Below are positions 28,663 to 35,651 of a DNA stretch of 64,000 nucleotides, piece after piece. The notes beneath the pieces are model-generated. The model was not told the origin of the DNA. It saw nothing but the letters and a program-made list of their open reading frames with translations, and made no database searches. Position 1 is the stretch's first letter, and each line of letters starts with the position of its first letter. The DNA is from Neobacillus massiliamazoniensis (GTDB lineage Bacteria > Bacillota > Bacilli > Bacillales > Cytobacillaceae): NCBI RefSeq assembly GCF_001048695.1, contig NZ_CVRB01000003.1:682001-746000 (forward strand). Direction: 5' to 3'. The translations under genes and the position numbers were made by a program.

Positions 28663-28950
28663 CTAATCAACGAAACAAGAAAATCGGGTGTCATACTTTG
28701 TCGGCTGGAATTCAATCACTTCGTATTCTGCGATGTTGTGCTTGTGGAATGGATCTTCGCGGATTATATATTCCACCTCGTCTCGGGTATTAACATGCAT
28801 CAAAATAACTCCGCCAATCCTTGGGTTTCGTCTGCCTGAGAATATAAACTTCTTCTGGCTATAATACTTATCCAAAAATTGAACGTGATCGTCCAAATAA
28901 TGTTCTACTTCTTCGAGAGGTTTGACATATTTCAGTAATGTTATAAACAT
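28663..28950 (-). CDS. YciI-family protein
   Basis: The 95-residue protein has the YciI/ferredoxin-like pattern: MFITLLKYVKPLEEVEHYLD, HVQFLDKYYSQKKFIFSGRR, and EYIIREDPFHKHNIAEYEVI, with the conserved HxxFL and DPF motifs. The catalytic role of these proteins is unclear. GGAGGAGATGTTC precedes the ATG. The C-terminus runs into the decayed ABM gene and may be altered. Confidence 0.8.
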   Translation of the reverse strand: MFITLLKYVKPLEEVEHYLDDHVQFLDKYYSQKKFIFSGRRNPRIGGVILMHVNTRDEVEYIIREDPFHKHNIAEYEVIEFQPTKYDTRFSCFVD

Positions 28951-29169
28951 TGAACATCTCCTCCATTTGTTTTGTGTAGCATTTACTTCTTATGAATTCA
29001 TCATCGTTCTTCGTCAGTCATCTAAACTAGATCAGAGACCAGGTCAAGTCTTGACTATAGCCTAGTTAAAGTGCCGGTTGCCAGAACAATGCAAGGATAC
29101 AATTGCTGATCGCTCGCCTGTTCCTGCTTTCGGTAATAAATGATTGGTTTCCTTCTTCTTAAGACCCCG

Positions 29170-29784
29170 TCAGCATCGTTGGGGGCTTTTCAATGTAAAT
29201 AAGCCCGACAATTTCGCATAATAGTCCCCTGAGAGACGACCTACCGGCTTAAGGTTGGCTAAATCTATTTTCCCATCCTTGTATAGTGCATCTTCGATGT
29301 GCATTTTAACGACACGACCAATAACGAGGTTTGATGATCCGGCTCCTTCCCCAAATGCCAGCATGTTCTCCAACACACATTCCATTTGTATGGGACTTTC
29401 TTTAACTCGATACGGCATCACTTTCGAGCTGGGAATAGGTGTTAAGCCGGTCTCTTGAAACTCATCTATGTCGGGTGCAAATTCTATGGATGTTTCGTTC
29501 ACTTTCGTTACAATGTCCTCTGTAACGATATTGACAACAAATTGTCCCGTCTCTTCAATGTTGCGTGTGGTATCTTTCTTCGTACCATCTTCGGGTCGAA
29601 TGATGGGGGCAAAAGCTACCATAAATGGCCAAGGACATACGCCGCAAAAATTACTGAAAGGCGCAAGATTAGGAATACCTCCCTTTGATATCGTAGAGAC
29701 CAAAGCAATCGGCCTAGGCAAAATAGAGCCTGTATATAATTTGTAGCTGTCTTTCCACGTAAGGTTTTCAGGGATAATTTCCAC
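29170..29784 (-). CDS. Flavin reductase-like (FMN-binding split barrel) protein
   Basis: The 204-residue protein begins MEIIPENLTWKDSYKLYTGS with PRPIALVSTISKGGIPNLAPF and SNFCGVCPWPFMVAFAP, the FMN-binding split-barrel signatures of the flavin reductase/DIM6 family. The start is GTG after AAAGGATGA. It is divergent from a MerR gene, and both promoters carry the same MerR-type dyad, so it is probably MerR-controlled. It may supply reduced flavin or act as an NAD(P)H:FMN reductase. Confidence 0.87.
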   Translation of the reverse strand: MEIIPENLTWKDSYKLYTGSILPRPIALVSTISKGGIPNLAPFSNFCGVCPWPFMVAFAPIIRPEDGTKKDTTRNIEETGQFVVNIVTEDIVTKVNETSIEFAPDIDEFQETGLTPIPSSKVMPYRVKESPIQMECVLENMLAFGEGAGSSNLVIGRVVKMHIEDALYKDGKIDLANLKPVGRLSGDYYAKLSGLFTLKSPQRC

Positions 29785-29886
29785 GCTGATTTCATCCTTT
29801 CTTGATTATCTCTTATATAATATTGATTGATCAATGACCTATACATTCAGATATCATGGCAATTCCTCCTAGACTGTTATGGCTGC

Positions 29887-29917
29887 AGTATACAAATTAG
29901 AGCCGACTCGAAGTCAA
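29887..29917 (-). promoter_or_regulatory. MerR-type promoter for the flavin reductase gene
   Basis: TTGACT and TATACT on the minus strand are separated by 19 bp, and the spacer contains the dyad GAG-TCG-GCTC. Confidence 0.82.
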
Positions 29918-29950
29918 GGGGGGATTTTATAAGATTGGGATTCTAAATAC

Positions 29951-29981
29951 TTGACTTCGATCTAGCTCTAAGGTGTACGAT
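29951..29981 (+). promoter_or_regulatory. MerR-type promoter for the merR gene
   Basis: TTGACT, a 19-bp spacer containing CGATCTAGCTCTAAG, and TACGAT. Its first 20 bases closely resemble the divergent promoter 35 bp away, so one regulator probably controls both. Confidence 0.75.
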
Positions 29982-30017
29982 AACTTCAAACCAACATTAC
30001 AAAGGAGGATGCATCCC

Positions 30018-30431
30018 ATGCTCACCATTAGCCAAGTGTCAGAAAGGACGGGTTTAACCCCTTATACATTGCGTTATTACGAGAAAATTGGAGTTCTGAA
30101 GGGACCGAGTCGCAGAGAAGGTGGGGCACGGACCTACACCGAGAGCGAGGTTTCGTATATTCAGTGTTTGAATAATCTAAAGAAGTTAGGTCTATCACTT
30201 GAGGAGATCACAGAGTTTACTCGCGACGGTTGTGTGATGGAAAAAATACAGCTAGGGGAAGACCCTGCCAATTTTACTCCCACATTAAATAAGCGAACCG
30301 AAATACTTTCGAAATATCTGTTGGATCTGGAAGCCAAGCAGCAGGAATTAGATCACATGATTTCACTTACAAAAGAGAAGCTAGCCGTTTATCTCGAGCT
30401 TTCCAAAGGAAGTTACGAAGCTCCAATATAA
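30018..30431 (+). CDS. MerR-family regulator
   Basis: The start MLTISQVSERTGLTPYTLRY is fixed by AAAGGAGG 11 bases before it. The 137-residue protein has the MerR helix-turn-helix and wing (YYEKIGVLKGPSRREGGART), then LKKLGLSLEEITEFTRDGCV and a long coiled coil ending in YLELSKGSYEAPI. The cysteine in DGCVM could contribute to sensing. It is divergent from the flavin reductase gene. Confidence 0.9.
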   Translation: MLTISQVSERTGLTPYTLRYYEKIGVLKGPSRREGGARTYTESEVSYIQCLNNLKKLGLSLEEITEFTRDGCVMEKIQLGEDPANFTPTLNKRTEILSKYLLDLEAKQQELDHMISLTKEKLAVYLELSKGSYEAPI

Positions 30432-30606
30432 GTATGGCCTTGAGCTTAATGAATTGCTCTACCTTGAAACTTGTCGCCACATAAGTTGCGACCCTTTGTG
30501 GTTCTCCCATAGGAGTGTTATAGCTTGTTTCATAGTATGGAATATGTTTTTTGAGACTTTCGCAGAGACAACTTTCTAGTTTTTTTTTAGTTTTTGAACA
30601 AGTCAT
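30367..30606 (-). pseudogene. SF0329-family gene, 3' truncated
   Basis: The start MTCSKTKKKLESCLCESLKK, with AGGAGAATTAA upstream, then HIPYYETSYNTPMGEPQRVA, matches the beginning of SF0329-family proteins. After about residue 44 the sequence becomes the antisense of the merR 3' end and family similarity stops. The GC-richer merR module therefore inserted into this gene, with the junction near 30475. Confidence 0.7.
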
Positions 30607-30756
30607 TTAATTCTCCTAAATTTATTATTACGTCTATAATACATTCGTATTTTATTATTGCATACCTAAGATAGGAATTATTTCTTTATCATAGTAACCC
30701 TACTTAACATATACTTCTTTCTTCATTACTTTAATGTTATTTGTTGATTCTAGTTT

Positions 30757-30832
30757 TTCTTTCTTCCACTATCCTGTCCGTTACTTGAAGAAGAAACCGT
30801 TTTTCCAGTAATGCACCCGATAGTTTAAGTAT
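30757..30832. repeat. attC-like element, full copy
   Basis: TTCTTTCTTCCACTATCCTG, TCCGTTACTTGAAGAAG, a weak stem AAACCGTTTTTCC, then AATGCACCCGATAGTTTAAG and the tail TATATTCATTCACAATT. Confidence 0.82.
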
Positions 30833-30896
30833 ATTCATTCACAATTTAACAATTATTGTGTTTAAGCTATCTATTCTTTTTAAGATTCTAGCGATA

Positions 30897-31286
30897 TTAT
30901 TTCTTTTCTTCAATTCCTACACTTTTTGCCCAAAATTCTAACCTTTGTCCCTCATCAAACTCTAAGTAAAAGTAGCCTTTTTCTCCTAAGCATTCTTCTA
31001 ACTCACCATCAATTTCCACTCTTCCACGATACACATTATCAATTGTTAGGTTTTTTGAATTATTAACATTGAAAAACTCAAATTGTTTTAATTCAACATC
31101 AGTAAATATTAAGCTAAGACTGTTCCCATTTGCTTCTTGTTTAAAGTTGATGAATAAAACATCATCTTTTAATGCTACACTTTCACAATCGTAGTCATTG
31201 TGCAAATCGTAATAGTGATAGTCAAATTCATACTGGCAAAGATTCTCAAAAAGTTCTATTGATTTTGCTAATAACAAGACTATCAT
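30897..31286 (-). CDS. Hypothetical acidic protein, immunity-like
   Basis: The product (about 127-130 residues) includes AKSIELFENLCQYEFDYHYY and DGELEECLGEKGYFYLEFDE. The ribosome site AAAAGGAG lies directly against ATG at 31286, so the TTG at 31277 may be the true start. The small, acidic, beta-rich character resembles immunity proteins, but the family is not recognised. Confidence 0.6.
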   Translation of the reverse strand: MIVLLLAKSIELFENLCQYEFDYHYYDLHNDYDCESVALKDDVLFINFKQEANGNSLSLIFTDVELKQFEFFNVNNSKNLTIDNVYRGRVEIDGELEECLGEKGYFYLEFDEGQRLEFWAKSVGIEEKK

Positions 31287-31340
31287 CTCCTTTTGAAATG
31301 TCCTTCTTATTTCTTGTTTATTTCTAAGGATAATTATAAC

Positions 31341-31381
31341 ATTCTTATTCAACTATCCTGCCACGTTAGTTGAACAAGGAA
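31341..31381. repeat. attC-like element, left half only
   Basis: ATTCTTATTCAACTATCCTGCC then ACGTTAGTTGAACAAG. The expected stem and right half are replaced by the leader of the following + strand pseudogene. Confidence 0.75.
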
Positions 31382-31537
31382 AGAAGTAATTTAAAAAAAT
31401 GATTTCTATTTAAATAGTACCTAAAATACATTTAATAAATTTAACCTTAACCCGAAATCAAAATGTAATTTTTCTGTCACCGTAATACAGTTGTTGTTAA
31501 GAATGTGAAAGTATAAACTTTACTTACTATTTGAGGA

Positions 31538-31873
31538 GTGATTAAGCTGAAAACAGTAACCGTGGATGAACTACAATTCAAGAAAAAATTATCTATGATT
31601 GAGCAATTTACACTCAAAGATTTCCTATTTAAATGGGTTGGTAGACCAACAGAAGGATTAGATGATTTTCTACCACTTTAGTACATAGAAAGTGTCTTTC
31701 CGAGGATGGAGGCAAAACAGGTAACAACCTTACTCATTAATGGGAATGAACATTTCAGATATGCGACAATAACAGAAGAAAATCAAATTGTTATAGGTGT
31801 TTTAGATTCGAATAAAGAGTTAAAGCATAGAATCATTTCTCTGGATGAGGTTTTAATAGGAAAGCACTTGTAA
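31538..31873 (+). pseudogene. Decayed paralog of the gene at 14090
   Basis: The frame starting at GTG (GTGATTAAGCTGAAAACAG) matches the 105-residue gene at 14090 along its whole length (VDELQFKKKLSMIEQFTLKD, then HFRYATITEENQIVIGVLDS). The ATG is mutated to CTG and a TAG interrupts codon 48 (LP-L-stop-YIESVF). The shared leader TATAAACTTTACTTACT shows that it was duplicated with its promoter region. Confidence 0.85.
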
Positions 31874-31885
31874 GGTGCTTTCCTA
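31859..31885. terminator. Hairpin after the pseudogene
   Basis: GGAAAGCACTT and AAGGTGCTTTCC are complementary around TGT; it overlaps the pseudogene stop. Confidence 0.6.
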
Positions 31886-31960
31886 TTAACTTTTCTCTGC
31901 CCAATTTGTATACTTTCCCATAAAGTTTTTACTTAATTCTTCAGTTTAATTATTAAGGCT

Positions 31961-32053
31961 TCTCTTCACCATCCTCCTCCATTAGTCAATAAGAGAAAGC
32001 CTCCAAGAAATAGCAGCTGGGTCTTCAAGTATTGCACCCATTAGTTGAAGAAG
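31961..32053. repeat. attC-like element, full copy
   Basis: CTTCTCTTCACCATCCTCC, TCCATTAGTCAATAAGAG, stem with AAGCCTCC and GCTGGGTCTT, then CAAGTATTGCACCCA and TTAGTTGAAGAAG. Confidence 0.78.
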
Positions 32054-32079
32054 AAAATGCATTTTTTATCTGAATTCCC

Positions 32080-32349
32080 TTATAGAGGTTTAAAGTTTTC
32101 ATCTTTTAGAAAACCCTCAACACTTGGATTTACAACATTATTCTTAAACCTCACTTCACTTACTCCATACAATTTGAAATTCCTTTGTGCTTGTCTTAAA
32201 GATAATTCATTAGCCCCACCTTCATAATCTGGGTCCTCATTCTGTACGAAATCATCTTCCCAAAAACAAACTTTACAAATTTCATAGCTGTCCCTAGTGC
32301 CTTCTTTTAGGGTTTTATATCCACAACATTGGCAATTAAACAGTTCCAT
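32080..32349 (-). CDS. CPCC-family cysteine-rich protein
   Basis: The 89-residue protein belongs to the Cys-rich CPCC family: NCQCCGYKTL at the N-terminus, EICKVCFWEDDF at about 27-38, then GGANELSLRQAQRNFKLYG. The four cysteines probably bind zinc; the first pair is CQCC rather than CPCC. The function of the family is unknown. A paralog with the canonical motif is at 50568. Confidence 0.88.
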   Translation of the reverse strand: MELFNCQCCGYKTLKEGTRDSYEICKVCFWEDDFVQNEDPDYEGGANELSLRQAQRNFKLYGVSEVRFKNNVVNPSVEGFLKDENFKPL

Positions 32350-32392
32350 TATTTCACCAGTCCAATCTCCCTTTTACTAAATTATATCAACG

Positions 32393-32483
32393 ATTATTCA
32401 ACTAATCTGCCCGTTAGCACAAAAAGAAAAGCTGCCCCGATGACAGCCACGATTTTAAACTCTTGCACCCTATAGTTGAATAA
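32393..32483. repeat. attC-like element, full copy
   Basis: ATTATTCAACTAATCTGCC, CGTTAGCACAAAAAG, stem AGCTGCCCCGATGACAGC, right AACTCTTGCACCC and TATAGTTGAATAAG. Confidence 0.88.
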
Positions 32484-32505
32484 GAAAATAGCGAAAACAA
32501 GCTTA

Positions 32506-32748
32506 TTATGAGTTAAATAAAATAATAAATAAAATATCAATTACCACGGTAAGAATTAAAGAAATAAGCTTACTCCACCATTTTTCTTTAGAGAATATAA
32601 AGATTACAGCAGCAATCGTAAAAAACAACCACTTTGATGCAATTACACTAAAGTGGAATGTATTGGGTAAGATAACAATAGTTGAATAAAGCACTACTGC
32701 TAAAATTAATGAATTAATGATAATCCTTAACGCCACCAAAAAAATCAC
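32506..32748 (-). CDS. Small membrane protein
   Basis: The hydrophobic product has about three helices (IFLVALRIIINSLILAVVLY, ASKWLFFTIAAVIFIFS, LISLILTVVIDILFIILF). The GTG at 32748 after AAAGG is the more likely start; an upstream GTG at 32775 lies inside the next element's right box. The original 5' end may have been lost at the element junction. Family unknown. Confidence 0.6.
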   Translation of the reverse strand: MIFLVALRIIINSLILAVVLYSTIVILPNTFHFSVIASKWLFFTIAAVIFIFSKEKWWSKLISLILTVVIDILFIILFNS

Positions 32749-32756
32749 ACTACCTT

Positions 32757-32806
32757 TGTTGTTGAACTCAAGCACCCGTTAGTGTAAGTACAATATTTCA
32801 CAATCT
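32757..32806. repeat. attC-like element, right half
   Basis: GTTGTTGAACTCAAGCACCC, GTTAGTGTAAG and the tail TACAATATTTCACAATC. The left half has been replaced by the 5' end of the adjacent membrane-protein gene. Confidence 0.75.
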
Positions 32807-32813
32807 AATTTAT

Positions 32814-33416
32814 TTAATTTTTAACCAATCGTTTCTCCCACCGTTTAAATGAACGGGATAGTTCCTCTTCATTACCCTCACCTTTAGAATACCTGACCGA
32901 TAAGTTATACACTGCGGATAAAACATCATACATTGATTTTTCCCCACCAAATATAAAATCAGATATTGCAGGCTTATTAACATAGGAAATATTTTTAGGA
33001 TTTGTGACAAACCCCCATTTTGCCGTATGATTATTTTTTATAAATGTTTCTCCTAAATAAATACCTATATCTTGAGATATTGCAGTTAAAAGAACACTTA
33101 ATTTTGGGTCATCAATATAATCGTAAATAAACGAACCTTCATTTGGTAATTCATCCTTTGATACATCCCGCCCTAATATTTGTTGGGAGTATACATTTAT
33201 TATTCTTGTAAACCACACCCAGACTTTATTTAGTGATTCAAGGGTAAAATCAAGTTCCGTTTTATTTAATCCTTCCAATTCATAAAGCATTTTAAGTAGA
33301 TTTATTCTTTCAGGGATTTTACTTATAAACCATTCAAACACTAATTTTGTTTCCTTCTTCGATAACTTAGAGAAATTATCAAATTTTATTGGTGGTTCCA
33401 TTAAGTAATATTCCAT
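32814..33416 (-). CDS. Hypothetical protein, 200 residues
   Basis: The protein is all-helical in appearance (MEYYLMEPPIKFDNFSKLSK, VFEWFISKIPERINLLKMLY, then FIKNNHTAKWGFVTNPKNIS near 130). The last half with YVNKPAISDFIFGGEKSMYD resembles uncharacterised immunity-type proteins. No firm family. AAGGTGAAAAG precedes the ATG. The element's tail lies seven bases after the stop. Confidence 0.65.
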   Translation of the reverse strand: MEYYLMEPPIKFDNFSKLSKKETKLVFEWFISKIPERINLLKMLYELEGLNKTELDFTLESLNKVWVWFTRIINVYSQQILGRDVSKDELPNEGSFIYDYIDDPKLSVLLTAISQDIGIYLGETFIKNNHTAKWGFVTNPKNISYVNKPAISDFIFGGEKSMYDVLSAVYNLSVRYSKGEGNEEELSRSFKRWEKRLVKN

Positions 33417-33474
33417 TTCTTTTCACCTTCATTTTTTCTCTAATTAACTATAAGTTCTGTAAGGAGTAAAAATA

Positions 33475-33568
33475 TCCTTCTTGAACTAACCTGAACTTTT
33501 AGTTCAAAAAGAAAAAGCTGCCTCGGCGACAGCTCCGATCTTTAACTCTTGCACCCGTTAGCGTAAGT
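33475..33568. repeat. attC-like element, full copy
   Basis: CCTTCTTGAACTAACCTGAA, CTTTTAGTTCAAAAAG, stem AGCTGCCTCGGCGACAGCT, then AACTCTTGCACCC and GTTAGCGTAAG with the tail TACATTATTTCACAATC. The inner arms TAGTTCAAAAAGA and TCTTTAACT are complementary. Confidence 0.92.
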
Positions 33569-33585
33569 ACATTATTTCACAATCT

Positions 33586-33951
33586 TCATTTTAAAAACAA
33601 GATTGCAAATATAATTATCACTAAATAGGTTAACAATACAAAAAACATCCGTTTAAATGTTTTTCTCCAATTATTTTTCATCTTTTCTGTCGAATTTCTA
33701 TAAGAAATAAAGATACATATTGGAAACAAGGAAAAAAATAATATCATCCCATATAAGAAGATTGGTCCTGCATAGGCTATATGATAATAAGTCATAACAC
33801 ATCCGACAGTTCCTGAATACAGCCAAATTACAAATATTAGTAGTCCCCATTTATGTGGGAATGGTACTTTCACAGTAATTATAAAAAAAATAGAAGCACC
33901 TATAAAAAGAATCAATGCAGCTATTAAGGGAGGTTGATGGGGAATATACAT
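33586..33951 (-). CDS. Four-helix membrane protein
   Basis: The 121-residue product begins MYIPHQPPLIAALILFIGAS and has four hydrophobic helices (residues 9-25, 35-55, 63-80, 98-119) with a charged loop RNSTEKMKNNWRKTFKR. Family unknown. CAGGGGTG precedes the ATG. Confidence 0.7.
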   Translation of the reverse strand: MYIPHQPPLIAALILFIGASIFFIITVKVPFPHKWGLLIFVIWLYSGTVGCVMTYYHIAYAGPIFLYGMILFFSLFPICIFISYRNSTEKMKNNWRKTFKRMFFVLLTYLVIIIFAILFLK

Positions 33952-34033
33952 TTTTTCACCCCTGATAAAAGGAAATTAGGAACAATTGATGATTTATCAT
34001 AAGATAAATATTTTAACTAAGAATATATTCTAT

Positions 34034-34116
34034 ATCCTTCTTCAATAAACCTGCCCATTACTTCAATAAGGAAAAATCGATCTTCGTTATTGAAGGATCG
34101 CACCCATTAGCCATCC
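34034..34116. repeat. attC-like element
   Basis: CCTTCTTCAATAAACCTGCC, CATTACTTCAATAAGG, stem AATCGATCTTCG...GGATCG, right CGCACCCATTAGCCATC. The GTTAGCC-type right end also occurs at the intron-bearing element at 38.4 kb. Confidence 0.82.
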
Positions 34117-34307
34117 ATGAAACAGGGCTTCACCACAGAAAATGTAAGAAAAAATCGTTCTTACATTGTAGTTTGAATTACACCAAAAAGATTGAATTTT
34201 AGCCAATCTCTTCAAAAGCACTATATAATGTTTATTCAAAGTTAATTAGGAGAATTCATGATTATGTGATACACTTTGTTTACCATTTGATTTACTGTTT
34301 CATATGC

Positions 34308-34333
34308 CCCACTCATTCGTGAGTGGGTTTCCT
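34308..34333. terminator. Hairpin between the element and the cold-shock gene
   Basis: CCCACTCA and TGAGTGGG with loop TTCG. A counterpart (CTGCTCATTATTGAGTAGG) is found at the same place beside the second cold-shock gene. Confidence 0.6.
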
Positions 34334-34349
34334 TGCTTTTAAGATAAAT

Positions 34350-34377
34350 AAAAAAACAGACTCTATAAAGAGCCTGC
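34350..34377 (-). terminator. Terminator of cold-shock gene 1
   Basis: On the minus strand CAGGCTCT and AGAGTCTG pair around TTAT, followed by TTTTTTT. Confidence 0.88.
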
Positions 34378-34394
34378 TTGAGTTGTTTTTCTTA

Positions 34395-34595
34395 TTAAGC
34401 TCTACGCACGTTAGCTGCTTGAGCTCCACGTTGACCTTGTTCAACATCGAAAGTCACAGCTTGACCTTCTTCTAAAGTTTTGAAACCCTCGCCTTGAATA
34501 GCTGAGAAATGAACAAATACGTCTTCTCCACCTTCACGTTCGATGAATCCGAAACCTTTTTCGCTGTTAAACCATTTCACTTTACCATTTTCCAT
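34395..34595 (-). CDS. Cold-shock protein (CspA family), copy 1
   Basis: The 66-residue protein starts [20 protein letters not shown] and carries both RNA-binding motifs, KGFGFI and VFVHF. It binds single-stranded RNA/DNA and acts as an RNA chaperone during cold shock. The start is set by AGGAGGAAAC. A second copy at 48977 differs at a handful of residues and has the same leader, terminator and neighbouring hairpin, so the whole unit was duplicated within the array. Confidence 0.97.
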   Translation of the reverse strand: MENGKVKWFNSEKGFGFIEREGGEDVFVHFSAIQGEGFKTLEEGQAVTFDVEQGQRGAQAANVRRA

Positions 34596-34746
34596 TTTTT
34601 GTTTCCTCCTAGTGCGTAAACACACACATTGTGTTACTATCCTTGCTCTCAGTGATCATGAAGACGAAAAGTTCTACTAATACTATCCTTTACACCGAAC
34701 AAAAATAATTCTTATGTATCTTAACATTTTCCAAAAGTGTTTGCAA
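34596..34746 (-). promoter_or_regulatory. Cold-shock promoter and long structured leader, copy 1
   Basis: A promoter TTGCAA-17 bp-TAAGAT (34718-34746) precedes a leader of about 110 bases. The segment from TTTGTTCGGTGTAAAGGATAG to TGATCACTGAGAGCAAGGATAG is nearly identical in both cold-shock copies, while coding-strand DNA beyond is not. This conservation points to cold-box type post-transcriptional control. Confidence 0.8.
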
Positions 34747-34815
34747 GAAGACAATAAAGAGCGACCATTTTAACAACTCATGAATTTATTCATCTGTTAT
34801 TGCCTTCTTTGATTG

Positions 34816-34866
34816 TTCTTATTCAAGTAAAGCTACCCGTTAGCTTAAGTGCATTTCTTCACAATC
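34816..34866. repeat. attC-like element, right half
   Basis: GTTCTTATTCAAGTAAAGC, TACCCGTTAGCTTAAG and the tail TGCATTTCTTCACAATC. Confidence 0.75.
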
Positions 34867-34914
34867 TTATTTAAATATACTCCACTAAATAGTGGAGCTT
34901 ACATCATTTGTGAA

Positions 34915-35559
34915 TTAATCAGTTATAAGAAAGTCAGTTACTAAACAAGCTACATCTCCATTTTCATCCAGACCCCAAAAACTTGGGTAACTACCATCTC
35001 CCCAGCCACTAGAGAACATTGAAATGCTTGCTTTTTCTTTAATTGTGGTAACTAACCAACTTCTTGTATCTTTGTATGTCTTATCAAACTCGTCTTCAAA
35101 TTCGAGATAAATATAATAATCTGAATTCTCATTTTGTCGTTCTTCTTCATAAGCAAGAAGAGTATTCAGCGTTTTCTTATCCATAAAACTTCCAGTTCCG
35201 GAGTCAACTCCATAACCAAAAAATTCGTCATCTTCCAGCTCATCTATCCCCTGTCCATGTTGCAATGCCATCTCCCAAGTATTAACTTTATTTTCGTTGA
35301 ATTTAATTATTGCAAAAGCAATACGTTCATCTTCATTTTTATATCGAATAATGTTCAAAAGAACTGGATATTTTCCAGATGTAACTTGTTTGGTAAAAGG
35401 TTCTTCTTCCATTCCGATAAAAGGGTCACAAGCTACTATTTGTCCACTTGGTAGTTCTATTTCTCCAATTTTTTCACAAAAAATTTCGCTTTCTTCTGGC
35501 ATTGTCCTTTTTTCTCCATCATTAAACAACAAAAATTCAGGGTTAATTTTATACACCAT
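34915..35559 (-). CDS. DUF4241-family protein
   Basis: The 214-residue protein matches DUF4241: IGEIELPSGQIVACDPFIGM, then EPFTKQVTSGKYPVLLNIIR, and the conserved C-terminal FSSGWGDGSYPSFWGLDENG. The family is common next to toxin-immunity genes but has no established activity. GAGAGGCGGGC precedes the ATG. Its upstream region is cut by the 3' end of the group II intron 93 bp before the start. Confidence 0.85.
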   Translation of the reverse strand: MVYKINPEFLLFNDGEKRTMPEESEIFCEKIGEIELPSGQIVACDPFIGMEEEPFTKQVTSGKYPVLLNIIRYKNEDERIAFAIIKFNENKVNTWEMALQHGQGIDELEDDEFFGYGVDSGTGSFMDKKTLNTLLAYEEERQNENSDYYIYLEFEDEFDKTYKDTRSWLVTTIKEKASISMFSSGWGDGSYPSFWGLDENGDVACLVTDFLITD

Positions 35560-35651
35560 TTAGCCCGCCTCTCAAAAGTTTTTCATTTTATTTGCTATAT
35601 TTTTTAAACAATTTGCTCCTTTAATAAAAAATGTATTTGTTTATTATAGAA

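Noticed and set aside
28447..28839. + strand ORF of 130 codons
   Set aside because: It is the complement of the YciI gene and the ABM remnant, which have recognisable domains.
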